From Chionis minor (taxonomy: Eukaryota; Chordata; Aves; Charadriiformes; Chionididae): a stretch of 64,000 bases of DNA. The notes under the pieces are model-generated. The model worked only from the letters and a program-made list of their open reading frames with translations, was not told the DNA's origin and did not search any database. The position numbers were made by a program, and so were the translations under genes. The stretch covers positions 1-64,000 of the forward strand of contig VZSF01008841.1 of NCBI GenBank assembly GCA_013398295.1, given 5' to 3'. Of the stretch, positions 22,976-36,511 are shown in pieces (position 1 is the first letter of the stretch; every line of letters starts with the position of its first letter).

Positions 22976-24260
22976 ATAGTTTGGAAGCTTATGAAGACAG
23001 AAGCATCTAAAAGCTACCTTTTTTAATATTGAATAATCACATACTGTTTTGAAAATCACAGACTATTTGCTATGTATCACTCTTTCAGAAAGCAGTATCT
23101 TTATTTCTTTTTAACACTAAGCTATAAAAAAGAAAAATGGACTGAAGTTCATCTTTGATGAGTTTGTGCTTAAGCTCATTTCCCCACTTTGATTATTGAA
23201 TTTTCTGAGTTGTGATGAACGTTATTTATATTCTAGTACCATCATGTACCTCCAGTCCAGGGCAGTAAAACAGTACTAGCAATTCGACATACAAAATATA
23301 GTAGGAAACACTTCAGGTCAAGTATCAGTTCAGTGTAGAACAATGAATTAAAAAAAAAAATAAAAATCTTTAAATGATTAATGAAAAATGCATAATATTG
23401 GTATGTAACAATTCTCAGTAGTGATTTAAAGATAGCTTCAGTAGTATTGCTGCTTAAGGATACAACACTTCTAATGAGTAAAGAACATGCGTAAGGAATG
23501 GTAAAGCTATAAAATTCATAATAGGTATAACCCAACTTCATTTGTTTTTCTTGCCAGTTCAGGATAGTTAAAGTACAAGGTGGCACAGACAGACCATTAG
23601 ATCCCTCACTCTGGATTCCAGGTAGCAACAAGCACAGGGAGGATGGTCCTTATGTTCTCCACCTATAGTACAGCAGAACGCAGTACAATCTGCTTCTGTA
23701 CCAAGTTATCTTCAGGCTATAAGGATATTGTAGACCACCGTGAAAAGTGTTACGTCTCTGAGGACCACCACGTTGGTTGTTAGTCGTCCATGCTGGTGGT
23801 CATTTGAGCAAGAGATAGCACCATACAAGCCTTACTTTGCACATGATATATCTGACGAGCTTTCTCTTTGTAGGCAACACGGTGCTCAAGTAATGGCTCT
23901 CCAAACTGTCATCGTCCCTTGACATTTACCTTGGTAACACTTAGCACACTAAATGTTTGTGGTCAGCAAGAGAGAAAACTGTGTTCATCAGAACAGTTTC
24001 TCCTTCTGCATAGGTATATGTTTAATGAATTAGAAAATCCAAGCACAGAGAAAGCAAGAGCTCTTCACTAGTCATACGAACAGGACTGTTCAAAGGAATA
24101 TGCTTAGCTACTCAACTGCAGCACCTCCCAAGACAACTCAAGCTTAAATAGCTATGTTATGGCATACCTATAAATAGTTAACTAAAATCCATCTGTACGA
24201 CTCCAGAGTTTTTCCTTCTCTTTTGAGGAAACGCAGGCAAGAAATATTTAATTTATTACA

Positions 24261-24315
24261 CAGTATACATAAAATTAATATTTTATAACATTATATTATT
24301 ATATAATGTATACTG
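24261..24315. repeat. AT-rich nested inverted repeat
   Basis: The perfect 10-bp arms CAGTATACAT (24261-24270) and ATGTATACTG (24306-24315) enclose a second perfect inverted pair ACATTATA/TATAATGT (24288-24295 and 24302-24309). The DNA could extrude as a hairpin or cruciform. No transposon terminal motifs or target duplication are evident at the edges. Confidence 0.8.
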
Positions 24316-25473
24316 GTTTTTTCCCTAAATTAAACGGAAGTGAAGTCAACAAGTGCTTGGGAACACAGGAAGAAATAACACATGGCTATGTTCCTTAGCC
24401 TTAAAAAAAAATAAAAGGGGGGAAGGGGAGAGGAGGAAGATGAATGCTACTTAAATCTTACATTGTGAAAAGGCAAAAATCCACCGGAGGACAACTCTAT
24501 TTTGGCATTAAACCCTGTTTTTACTTTTCATCAATGAATGCTATTACATAAAACCCATCACATACTGGGCCAGACTGCTGAAATCGGTTGAGAAATGTTA
24601 AAATATCTACAGGCAACCTATTTTTAATAGCTGTGAAGCATAAGCAATTTCCATCGACTTCCACCACCAACCGTGGTTGACTCACACTTTGGAAATCAAG
24701 TAATTTAGGTGTGCAACTTCAGGCACACAATTTTGGTAACTTTGGTCTGAGAGTTTTAGCTCTACACAGAGTTACTGTATTCAACATAGTTTGCACTTAC
24801 TCAAAATCTATTCTACATTTATTCAGTCAAGTCACTTAGTTACAAAGTTTCTCTCCCACATTCTTCCAACCCACTCCTATTCTATATTTCTGGGCTGGAA
24901 TTTATTTCAGAACATTTCCATATGAAAGAATTTTTCTTCCCATCTAACCCTCTAACTCAAGAAACAGCATTAAGAAGATACAGTTGCGATGTTGTTTTCC
25001 CCACAAAATAATCATTACAGTGCATAATAATGACAGTAGTAGTAAAAACAATAAATAACAGCACTGAAATGTAAACAGCACTTTACAAATTTTGCAACAG
25101 CAGCTTGTCCTTGAGAAGAAATAAACCGTTACTGTTTGTGGTGCACCATGGATCATGAACCAGCAACTGCACACATTTTAAATAGAGAAATTACAAGGCT
25201 TTAAAGAAAAAAAGTTGTTTTGGGAAACATTTCAACAGACTCATCCACCAAATAAACAGCAAGTATTTCTGTGGGACACTTTCCGTACCAGATGTAGGAC
25301 TGTTCTGTGTTCCCAGGGTATGGTAAACAACCTCCCAATAATGGCACAAATCACTCACTATGATCGTGCCAAACGGAATGTTTCAACTGCCTAGGTGTAA
25401 CGGAAAATCATAGCCAGGGTTTACAGAGTTCCTAGCTCATTTCTCAGTAATGTAGGGCTAAAATAGTGTTAAT

Positions 25474-25496
25474 ACCACCACCACCACCACACCACC
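25474..25496 (+). repeat. ACC trinucleotide repeat
   Basis: Run of ACC/CCA units with one shifted unit near the 3' end. It is a short microsatellite with no open frame of interest across it. Confidence 0.85.
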
Positions 25497-26457
25497 TTAA
25501 GAGAGTTTATTAAAAGCATCCCATTTGAGTAGAATCAAGGGGAAAAGTACTATTCCCACTCCCTCCGAGATGAACTTTTGGATTAACTATGATTATTACC
25601 AGTTTTGTGGGATTTTTTACTACAACTTCTTGAGAATTACAGTAATTATAAACAGTGAAAATTTTGACGTAGGTTATGTGGAATCATGAGGCCACTTTAA
25701 TCGTACCCAAAATTTCATGCTAGTAACTTTTCCCAGCAGCAAAACCAAAATGCCAAAGAATCAACTGAATGTAAAATCTTACTGTCCTGCCACAATCAAT
25801 CTCATACGCACTAGAGTTGTACTTATTTCTTCTCCTTCTCACAGACAATAATCATTTTCATTTTATCTCCAAGCCAAGCAAGAGTAATGCCTTGGACTCA
25901 TAAAAACTGTCCAAAAAAATTTTGTGCATTCATAAAAACTGTATTTTTTGCCTCTTACTCATTCAATCTTCACTGTAATACACTGAGAAATGCAAACATA
26001 CAATTTGGAAATACGTATTTAAAATCAGCTTAATTCCTCTGTATACATATGTGCATGATTATTGGGGTTAGAAGTGAGAAGAAAACACAATGACTTAAGC
26101 ACAGAGAGTAAGTCTGCTCCCTTTCATCAGCGCCCTTTGAAAAAATAGTATTTTCAACAATACGGACAAAAGAATGGAATAAATTATATATGAAATTTTA
26201 ATAGTTAAAATGCCTATCTCATTAGAGATTACTTTGAACATATTGAAGACCAATGGCTGAATTTTAAAGTTCTGATATTTTTCTATTTAAAACAAAAAAG
26301 ATTGTCAGGAAAGGATAGTTAAAAACAATGAAAGTGATAAGAAATCATGGATTAAAGATGTTGGTTTCTTAATTTAAAAAAGCTATTTTTAATAGCAGAG
26401 CCTCTTATGGTGAAGAGACCATTGTACTTGTTTCCAGTAACAATAAAAAGAAATTTA

Positions 26458-26471
26458 CTGCCCCCTCCTGG
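26458..26471 (-). promoter_or_regulatory. CTCF-like motif, reverse
   Basis: The reverse complement reads CCAGGAGGGGGCAG, matching 13 of 14 positions of the recalled consensus CCASYAGRKGGCRS; only the Y position differs. The motif points leftwards, so it would be convergent with the forward site at 21792. Confidence 0.45.
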
Positions 26472-26898
26472 ACTGGTAAAACAAAGTTATGTTTTCTCTA
26501 AACTCAGTCACAAAATTGAACAGATGATGTTCTTTTATTAGTTAATACAGAAACTGCATCCATATACAAAGTTGGTAGAATGGGTGATGACTGTGGCTGA
26601 CTGGTGGAAGTTAAAAGCCACCAATTTCAACACAGGAGGCTGAGAACTTGATTAGATTATTTCCTCGGGGTTGTCCTTAACTTTATCTGTAACGTAGCAA
26701 AATGGTATCATAGTTTTGTGAACACCACAAAAAAAACCCCACTATGTGATGCTGTAATGGAAAACATGAAGTCTTTGAAATCATCACATTTACCTTTGTC
26801 AGAAGAGAGACTCAGTATCTGAACTGCCACAGGGAAAACTTTCTGTACTAAAGGGCAAAAGGTTTGCTTGACTGATTGACTGACTGAAGTTAAGCTTC

Positions 26899-27060
26899 GG
26901 GGGTGGGGCGGTGTACATGCCTTTGTGTTGCTTGGTTTTGGGGCTTTCTTGGTTGGTTTTTGTGGTTGTATTTTTTTTTCAGTTTGGGTTGTGGTTTTGT
27001 TTGTTTGTTGGTTTTGGTTTAGTTTGGGTTTTTTGGCTTTTTGTGGGGTGTGTGTTTGTC
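26899..27060 (+). repeat. Strongly G+T-skewed low-complexity tract
   Basis: By hand count, about 112 of the 120 bases from 26941 to 27060 are G or T, in irregular TTTGG, TTTTGG and TTTGGG arrangements. The tract opens with a G-rich GGGGGTGGGGCGG segment (26899-26911). Extreme strand asymmetry of this length is unusual here. Possible readings are low-complexity expansion, an R-loop or quadruplex-prone tract, or a GU-rich RNA element if the plus strand is transcribed. Confidence 0.85.
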
Positions 27061-30000
27061 CAATTCTGCTTCTGCCTATGATATCTTATTTTTCAAGATT
27101 TTAAGACGACACTGATTACTCACAAAAGTAAAAAATACAAACTGATCCCGCCAACAGAAACTATGTATTACTTCATTTTAAAAGCTAATAAAAATAGCCC
27201 ATGCGAAATTTACTTGCAATTAAAAAACCCCAACAAACCACTATCAAAACATAAATAGGAAGGAAATAGGTTACAAGAATTTTGGAAAATACTAATAAAA
27301 ATATTTTCTATTTTAAAAGTAAACAATTAATATGACTACATTAAAAACTATTTTTGGACAACAATTGCATAAAAATCAACATTTGTTGGCAAAAATTACG
27401 TCAAGGATTGAAAAAGCTTTGTGAAATGGTAATGAGAGAGAAGCAGTTTAGAAGAACAATGTATATGGGTGCCAAAATGACTGAGGAGAAGGGACTGGAA
27501 AGCCAAATGTAGCAAACCATCTTTCTAAAACATTAGATGTTCAACCTAAGCCAGTCCCACAGCAGGACTAGCTGGTACAACTGGTACACAGTTGGCATTC
27601 AGCTTCACCTTGCTAAGTTGGCACTTGACCTTGTCAGTGTTATGGGTGCATTTCTACCAGGATGAAATATGCTTCAATAACTTCCCCAAATTACTTGGCA
27701 CAAACATCCTTTCTGTCAATGTCAAATCTGCCTATTTTCTACAGTCTGCTTGATATTTATTGCCACTGATTTATAGGCAATGCAAAGAAATCCTGCTTTC
27801 TTCTTCAGTTTGAGATCCTTTATGCCCTTCCTGGGGCATCACAAAGCGATACAGCTCATGATCTTGTTCAAAATCCTATTAAATTTCATTCATAATGTCC
27901 TTTAGGACTAGCACTACCGTTGTAGAAGCAGTATCTACTGATCACTGCACAATTTTGCCCTTTGGGATGAAAATTAACTTTATGCTAGCAGATGAAGTTC
28001 TCAAGCACTTGCCCTGTAACTTAGACCTGTGCTTTTTCAAAACCCCTCTGAAATGACAGATGGTTTGGAGCCGTAAGAACCTGCAGCGTCAGATCATCAG
28101 AGTAAACAGTTACTTCTCAGACTCCGCTATGCAATCAACAGATTCCCATCCATTCCGCGCCAACTGAAGCTACTTCTTCCTTCACAAAGCAGCGCAAAAA
28201 GATCATCATCTCTTTCCACGAGGAAATTCTAGGCTGTTCATTGCAGTCTGGAAATAATCAAACGTGTGCTCAAGCCTCACACAGATATTACAATGCTTTG
28301 AGATTCCTTGTTGATGAATATGGTAAAACAAAACACCCATCTGCACACACAAAAGCAACGCACAACTGAAATCCGGGCCAAATAATCCACTCCGTATTGA
28401 GGACTATGGCCTTTAATTTAGATTGCTCATAAAACTCATGTAATTGTAGACTATCCAAACACAGTACAAAAATAATGAACATTTTATTAATCTGAGAAAA
28501 ATACATAAAAACATTTATAAGCCTCTAAAGTTATCACCACAGAAATGGCTTCAGGCTTCAAAAGGCAAAGCGCTTCACAATTATCTGCTTTGATATGATG
28601 CTCACTGTGTTATTAAGTTTAATCAACTGTTAATACGAAATAAGCAGGTCTTCCAAGTACCTCATACAACGTTCCTTACTGATAATATATCAGAAGGTGT
28701 AGACAGTCTTCAAAAAAATTCTACTCGTTTCTTAACACTATCATCGACACAATATAAATTACGATTTCAGAGGTACCCACTTTGTTCCTTTTGGTCATCA
28801 AAAAGGATGTGCTTTGGAAGATGTTTTGCAGCTCTTTGTCAGCTGTAGAAAGAATATTTACTTTGAATATTGAAAAAACCCACGAGCTTTAACAGAAGTC
28901 GACCTTAAAAAGGGGATTTATCATAACATAAAAAAACCCTGACTGATACCAGAATCTGACATCAAATGAATAAATAAAATTGTAATTGTTGTAGATTTCA
29001 AAATAGAGAGATGGGAGAAATTATAATACAAATACCAACCCTGGTAATTCTTCCTCAGCCCATACAAACAACAGACTTACACGTTCATACTTTCGCTTTG
29101 CCTTTTACAAAGTGCATAATATTCCTCTTCTCTAAATGCTTCTGGGAAGTCTTTATGAGTATGAGGTATCTGCCATCTGGTATCATGGGGGGCTGAAGGG
29201 GGAGGAAGGTATCTGGCAGAGAAATGCATGCACGGATGCACTTCAATTCCCCTTTGATTCTTCCATCGTCTAGGTGCCTGCTTGCACTTCTTGTCCAACT
29301 GTTGAAATTGTCTGCAAAAATAAATCTGACTATTTTGAAAGCTAATTCCCCTTCATTTGCAATAAATCTTACCTTACAGATAGCATTAAATGGATTTGTC
29401 TATGCAGGGGCATGGTTTAGCCGTGTAACTGCTAGCTGCATATTTCTAACTGCTGTTAGAAAATTCTAACAACATTAATTCAATTTTTCTGCATAATGAA
29501 GAGTGGAAAAATGATCTGCTGTTTCAAATCCAGTTTGGGATGACAGACACCGATTTGCCCTCATCAAGATGATACTGTTAAATGGTGTTGTGGCGTTAAA
29601 GCGACGAGTTTTCTCCTAAATGTGCATTTCCATATTTTAACTTTTTTTAAATATAGCTTTGTCTCTGTCTTTTCTAAGCATGTTTTGGGAGCATTGTGAC
29701 TTCTTTTCACTTCTGCTTGTTTTAACTTCAAATGTTGACTACATTCTTACTTGTTGTACTTTTATATTATACTTTTGTATTATTTATTTTATACTATAAG
29801 GTTAGTTCACATTATCAGAATGGAGGTGGGTAAAAACTGAAATTTGAAGATATCTGTAATGATGAAATCAAGGTAGTGTATTGTGTCTTCTGTGATGGGC
29901 AACAGATACATTTCTGATAAAGGTTCAGAATAATCCAGAGACCAGTTACAGAATCTGCCAGAGATTTACAACAAGGCTTTGGTCCAAACATCTCATCTTT

Positions 30001-30431
30001 CACTTTCTTATGCTGATTGTATGCCCTTAGATCGCATTGCCTTTGAGGCGTGGAGAGACACAGACCTCATACAGACCACTAGATTTCCAATCCTACCAGT
30101 TACAAATTTGCTCCATCTGGCAATGATAAAGTGCCAGAGGAAGGAAGGTCCATACAGGGTCAAAGCAGCTGTACCAAGCCAATTTTCCACGCCTGTGGTA
30201 CCAAAGCAAGGCTGCCAAATTTTTTTGGCTCTTTAATTAAGTTTGTGTATACTCGAGGTTGGTTTTGTATTTCAAACCAGTTGCATAGATAACACTTTTA
30301 GCATGTAACACGCTCAGCAACAACTGACAAGGTATTTCGGAAAACGTGAAACAGAAATGAAACTGTCCCCCTCCAGATCCAGTGGGTCAAGACACATTTT
30401 GGAAGAGAAGGTCTGTTACAGAGTATTGGCC

Positions 30432-30447
30432 AAAAAAAAAAAAAAAA
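30432..30447 (+). repeat. Poly(A) run
   Basis: About 15-16 A residues, followed by CAAACCCCACCC. No retroposon body is recognisable on its 5' side. Confidence 0.85.
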
Positions 30448-32689
30448 CAAACCCCACCCTGGCAATTTTAACAATTAAAGCATTATAATACTATTTTTAA
30501 TTAAATTGCTGAGGAACTTAAGAAAAACCCACACACATTACATTGTACTTGCTAAGCCAGAAAAGAAACAGAGGCAAATCTTAAAGGAAACTCCTGAGGA
30601 GGACATTGAGGTGACAAGCAAAGTGGAGTTTTATATCCATGTTTCAGCTGGTGAGGAGGATTCTGTTCAGACTATGAACCTCTCCCTAGGCAACTAAAAG
30701 CTGCACTGTTGTTTATGATGATTAATTTCCTAGGCTGTTATGATTCAAGGTAATAAATTATTTACATTGAACTTCGGTAAAGCTAAATGAGTTCAGACTT
30801 GGGAAGACGTTCTGAAGGTGTGAAAAGGATTGGGATGCAGGGAACTAAAATAAAATGGCTAGACAAAGAATCCTGTCAGCTTTAGAGGGTAAAAACTGTA
30901 AAAGTAAATGTCGTGATTGACTGTAAAATATGTATGGCTGTAGTGAAATTCTAAGAATATCATTTTGATTCAAAGTTTTCAGGACCGAAGCAAGAGAACC
31001 TTAAGGTTGTAAAGGTAGGGAAGTGATGTTACTGTATTGCACTACTCCAAAAATGCAAGAAAAATAAATAAACCAGACATTAAAACTTACGGTCAGGATC
31101 CCATGCACTCCACAGAATGCTCAAACGATATCTTATAGCCAGATTTCTGGACTATATTCAACCACATTTATGCAGGTGCAATAAGACTGTATACATCATA
31201 CGCTAAGCTGCTATTAGAAATGTAAACAAACAATTAGGAAAGCTCCTGTTCAAAAACACTAAGTAGAATATCCAGAAACAAATGTAGCTTATTAGATAAA
31301 GAAATCTTCCTGTTTTCTACACACTAAGAAATTTAAGTCATCAACAGCAGATCCCGCGCCATGGTGAGCCAAGAAGTATTAATCCACAGAAAATTCTTAC
31401 TCAGTGCTCTAACAGATTTACAGGGTTACAGCTGATGCACTTTACCAAGAATTTTTTTAACAGGTAAGAAAGAAACCTGAAAAATGTTTAAGTAACTAAA
31501 ATAATGTTCAATTAGTGTATCTTTCTCTAATCTCCCTTTTTTTCCAAATAGATTCTTTGATGCCTTTTCCCTTTAGGTTAAAGAACTTCCCTTTAGTACT
31601 ACACAAAGTATATTTAGTAAAAAGAAAATGAAGTATAAACAGAATATGGAATGGGTTGCCAGAGGAAAGCTAACCTATTTTTACTATCTAGATGGATCCT
31701 GACACCTTCAGTTAATTTAAAAAAAATAATTTACCTATATGTATTAAGGGATTAAAGTATTATGAATCTCCTCCAATTCGTAACTCAAAGATAAAATACA
31801 GGCAAGCTGTAAGCAGTAAACCTATTTTTGAAGCAACAGAACCTACGCTGCAAGATTTAAAATGTGTCTATACTGGCATAAAGAACTTCATATTTAAAAT
31901 ATTACAGAGACTGAGATTACATGTCCTGGTTTGTTTGAGTCTAACAACAAAGTTGCACATTAAGTATGATTTAAAGCTTACAACAAGAGACTGGGAATCA
32001 GTAGATACAAATACTGAGTAATCCCACTCGTACCATGAGCCCGCTGTAGATCCCGAAGCAATTCACCCGGTTTCAGGTTTCTCATCTATGCAGAGGGAGC
32101 AGATAACAATACACACCTACACCACAGGTGTTTCGAAGTTAAGTTCCTCAATATTTGGAGAGTTGCTTTAAATTTCTGTCTCACAAGCTAAAAATAATTA
32201 TGCTGACATTTTGAAGCCATGTCAGTGGATTACTACCCGCGCAATCTTTTAAACACAAGGTTCCAAAACATTAGTTTGTTGAACAAATTTATTGGCTTTC
32301 AATAAAGAACTTTTAAGATACTTTGTTACATTTATATGACAGAGGCCATACTATTTTAATAATCTGTGCTCGAGATGTATGGTGATGAGGGAGTTATTGC
32401 GCACCTGGGGAGGCAGTGTAATTAGAAAAATGGCATAGTAGGGAAATAAAAGTTATTTAAAATTTTTCAGAAATTAACCAGTCACTATTCTACTGATGTT
32501 TGTTTTAAACTGCTATAGGAGCATCCAAGTGAGAAGCATGAACAGAAAATCAAAGGAATTTATGGTATTATAAATAATTAAAATTTCTGCCCTATCATTT
32601 CTCAAGGCTCAGAAGAAGCAAGGACTTGCAACCGACTGGGTCAGACAAATGAATCCGTTCATACAGCTGGTAAAAGAGTCTGCCTGAGC

Positions 32690-32920
32690 ATAGCTAATGT
32701 GCTGGGGTAGGAATATTTGAGCAGGTGTAATTATACTAATGATTTATTGAATGTTTGATTAATTGGAAATTAAGTGAATGCACAGTGGCAGAATTGTCAT
32801 AGCAAATCGTTCAGCTGTTTGGTTAAAAGGTGCTCAATCTCCCTTCAGTAAAGCAATTAAGAACATCCTAAATCATGGAAATGAATTATCTGCACAGAAT
32901 TATCCGATGTAATGATACTC
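32690..32920. promoter_or_regulatory. Candidate conserved enhancer-like block
   Basis: This interval is dense in homeodomain-type cores: GTAATTA near 32728, CTAATGA, GATTAATTGG near 32757 and CAATTAAG near 32854. It also has CAGCTG and further ATTA sites, and no simple repeats. The texture resembles vertebrate conserved non-coding elements. This is inference from composition, and alignment to other birds or mammals would decide it. Confidence 0.25.
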
Positions 32921-35900
32921 TTACATACAAACGAAAACGTACGAACAAACACCCTAACAAAAATAAATTCACAAACATGTCAATTCAAAATGCAACTACC
33001 TTACAGTGCTCATGAAAACTAAGGATTAAGCATCACTTCTGACTTCCTGAGATATAATGCGGGAGAGAATAATACACAGAATTATCTTAATAAAGCCTAA
33101 ATACCCAGTCTAGAAGGCAGCCTAGAAAAGTGTGGAACAGGCTCCCGTTACAATCGGTTAACCAATTGTTAACAAAGCTATATCCCAGGGAAGTCTTTGA
33201 TTTTATGTTTGGAATGAGCGTTGTTTTAGAGTAGCTCAGTAAAGAAGCCCTACCCTTGCCTCACACAAGTTTTTCAAGCAATGGTTACAGAACCTGCCAA
33301 AACAGGGTTCTGACATTCCTTTTTCATTCAGAGTTCACTGATTATAAGTCAACTTCAATTCAAAATGACTTTGAGCACCAGAGTTCCAGGCTCAGCTTGA
33401 GATATGAAACCTAGCTCTTCCCTGGCCTATTTTGACCAACCATTACCATATAGATCCAGAATTTATCTTGCAAGACCTTTTTGATAATATACATCACAGA
33501 ATAAAGCAAAGTCCCTTCATGACTAGGATATTAACAAAAGACTAAGATTATATAATGCAAAGCTAGAATGAGAACATGCAAACGAGCAGTCAGACGGCAG
33601 CAGGTAATTATCAGATAATAGGTTTACTATTCTTATCATTTGAAGTATTTGGTAAGGCAGTTCAGAAAATTTTAGAAGAGAACAGTAAGCCCACAGCTAG
33701 TTCCTGGAACATAATATTTCTCCAGGAGTTCTGTCAAAAACCCACAAACATAGACTTTACTATTAATCTTGATCAGTTTAAGTGCCAGGACATGGATGAG
33801 GAGACCACAGGCATACTGCAAACCCAAACTAAAATCAGGTAATCCAGTAATTTCTTTTGTAATTCTGCGGAAGGAATATGTTAAGGTGAGTGGGACAGTA
33901 GTGTCAGCTTTGAAAAGGCACATTACCAGCAGCACTATTCTGTTTGAATGTTTCTGCTCAAGTTTATGCATATTTATGCGTGACAGCTGAATCACAGTTA
34001 TGTAAACAAGCTGTTCTCTATATAAAAGTGGATTTTGGATTTTTTAAATAGTGCATATATAGAAAAAACGCTTTCTTCATATGAAGCAAACAGCTCTGCT
34101 TAATTACTAATCAGAGGCATGACTTAAGACAACCTAGCAGCTACAGAAGATTTTAAGATTTTCATGTCAAATCATGGTGACTGTTTTCCCACAAGGCACT
34201 AATTATGTCATGAAGCAAACCATATAATGTCTCTAGTTTAAGCACAGAGTTCTAATGATCAGAATTAAAAACAATCTGTGTTTTCTACATTTACCCTCTA
34301 ACCAGGACTCTTGTTCCATCTACTAGTTTTTCTTTCATTATGAGGAAAGAGTAGTAGCCCTGTGAGCTTGCTGAAACTCACAAAAGCAACAGGACTACAG
34401 AGAGATCAAGTGAGCTACATCGTATTACTTGTATGCTCACTTTCAATTTGAATAGCTCCTTCAGTAATACTTGAAAACACTTCATACTATAACCACGGTA
34501 AAATGGATGCTACTTGACAGAGTCAAGCACGGAGCAAGTCTATAACATCATACTGCTCCTCCTTTCCCACTTAGTAGCAGAATCCTCTGATCCTGATTAA
34601 CAGAAAAGCCTAATTAAAACAAAATTAGCACTCTCTGCTTTCCCTGCTGTCCTCCCTGCTGTGAAAATCTACTGGGACACCAACTTGTAATTACTCAATT
34701 GATTTATTTAAAAATGTGTTCTTTGAATTTCCATTTATCATATTTTGTTCTCCTGCTAATCTGGATTTTTGCCACTTCAACAAACACCACCCTTCCATCC
34801 ATATAAAAGATGCCAATATAAAGACCATTGCTAAGCTCCAGATCGTCTATCAAGCAGCTGAAATACTACTTATGGTTTTAGACAACCCTACAATCTTAAA
34901 AACACATGCGTAGTTGATATTAACACGCCAAAACATAATAAATGGCACATACAACCTAGTAAGCTATTCACAGAGAAATCTTGCATCTTCAGACTGAGGA
35001 CCTCGCAAAACAGCGAGCAACTGATTCACCACACCAGTGTTTCTTATGTGGTGCCTGACTATCAATATACCAGAAATGGGAATCCACTTTCTCTTTTCCA
35101 CTTAATGCTAAGAGGCTAAAGGACCTGGACTAGAATCTAGTAATCTAGGCTTGGTTTGTTTTTTAAATCAAAATTACAATAAGCCCATAAAACAACGATA
35201 TTTAAAAACAGACAAGGTCAAAACCTACTCATTTTTTAGGAGAGGTATGCCAATAATGAGAATAGCCAGCTAGGGTATAGTCAGAAGTGACTGACTTCAA
35301 CCTGATTAAATTAAGGGAAGAAAATAACCTAGAATGCCTTCAGTCTCTGTTATTTCCAACAACTATCACTCATATCTTGTGCTGCTGGATATGTCAGGAC
35401 TTGATTTCCTTTATATATAGACAAACAAGAAGCACATTACCTTATTGCTACTGATACACCAAAGTTTGAGAAAATAAATTTGAGTGACTACAAAACTACT
35501 TCCCTCATCTAGGAGCAGGAAGAAAGCCTCTTGTCAAATAGGAAGTCTCCATCTAACATTTTCCTTCACCGATAATTGCACAAGATGTTTCTATACCGCT
35601 AAGAAACAAAAATAAAAATTAAAATAGATGATGAAATGTGTGTAAGACACAGAAAGCGTGGTCTGAGAAGATTTAAAATAAATAAATATTAATCATTCAG
35701 GTGATTTTCCAGATACAGTATGCTATGTACAGAAAGTTGCAGAGGAAATAAGGAGGTTCAAATAGTTTTTCATTAACATTTTGCATCTACTTGGATGACA
35801 ACAGATTTGAATAGCTGTTGACATTGAAACCACCTAGCATATAATAATTCCACAGCCATAAATAGCGATTTTTGATCTGCGATCAAAAGAGACTCTCCTT

Positions 35901-36261
35901 TGCTAAAAGTGTACTAAAAAATTAGGAGAAAAATGATTTTATTCCATTCCTTCAGGGACTTTGATTGTATCAACCAGCTAAAAGAAAGAATAGAGAACGG
36001 GTCATCTAAGAAAATAAGAGATCTTTATCATCAGCCAACAAAGTATTTAATGAAATTCTCAGGTTCGTTAGTAGTACAGAGGTAGGAATTCTCTATAAAT
36101 TGAGGAACAAAAAAAATATACTGGAAAATATAAATGGATATTTATGATTGAAAATTATCTTTGAAAAATTTAACACGGCAATAAAGAGAAATTACTATTT
36201 GCTAGGAAGAAGAAATAAAGTGTAGGTTTCTAGCTTTAAAGTGAACTACCTCTCTTTTCGG

Positions 36262-36279
36262 TTTTTTTTTTTTTTTTTT
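36262..36279 (+). repeat. Poly(T) run
   Basis: Uninterrupted T run of about 18 bases. It is the longest homopolymer noticed in the window. On the minus strand it reads as poly(A), but no SINE or processed copy is recognised beside it. Confidence 0.9.
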
Positions 36280-36511
36280 CCCTTTGAGATTATGGAAGAG
36301 AGGAATGCAATGATGATACGAAAGTATGAAGAATCCTCAACAAAACATTCTTGTTGTGAAAAAACTCTCAATAGGGGAAGGATACAGTTCAGTGAACAGT
36401 GCTTGAGGAAACCAAGACTATCACCTGTGTGGAGATGTCAGCAACGTTAAGATTTCTGATTTAGAAACCCAGTATCTTCTGCTTTGAAAACAATGCAATT
36501 TAACTTTGTGT

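Larger units (their letters stand above)
21861..26457. other. AT-rich non-coding stretch
   Basis: No gene is recognised. A minus-strand open frame of 129 codons (23242-23631) is long for this composition, but it has no domain, is rich in Phe/Leu/Tyr/Ile as AT-rich DNA dictates, and no supporting signals were seen. The block 22738-22975 and an inverted repeat at 24261-24315 are listed separately. A purine-rich tract lies at 24404-24440. Confidence 0.55.

Noticed and set aside
31355..31375. Strong start-codon context GCGCCATGGTGAG
   Set aside because: The frame it opens ends after 24 codons, and no exon structure is visible.
31640..31700. Possible ancient CR1 remnant (GGAATGGGTTGCCAGAGG)
   Set aside because: Resemblance to the CR1 GGAACAGGTTGCCCAGAG block is short and neighbouring CR1 motifs are absent. 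Too weak without alignment.
33130..33160. Possible CR1 remnant (GTGTGGAACAGGCTCCC)
   Set aside because: Only a single short motif matches, with no flanking CR1 sequence recognised.
34010..34030. TATATAAAAG as a TATA box
   Set aside because: TATA-like strings are frequent in AT-rich DNA. No initiator, CpG enrichment or downstream transcript feature accompanies it.
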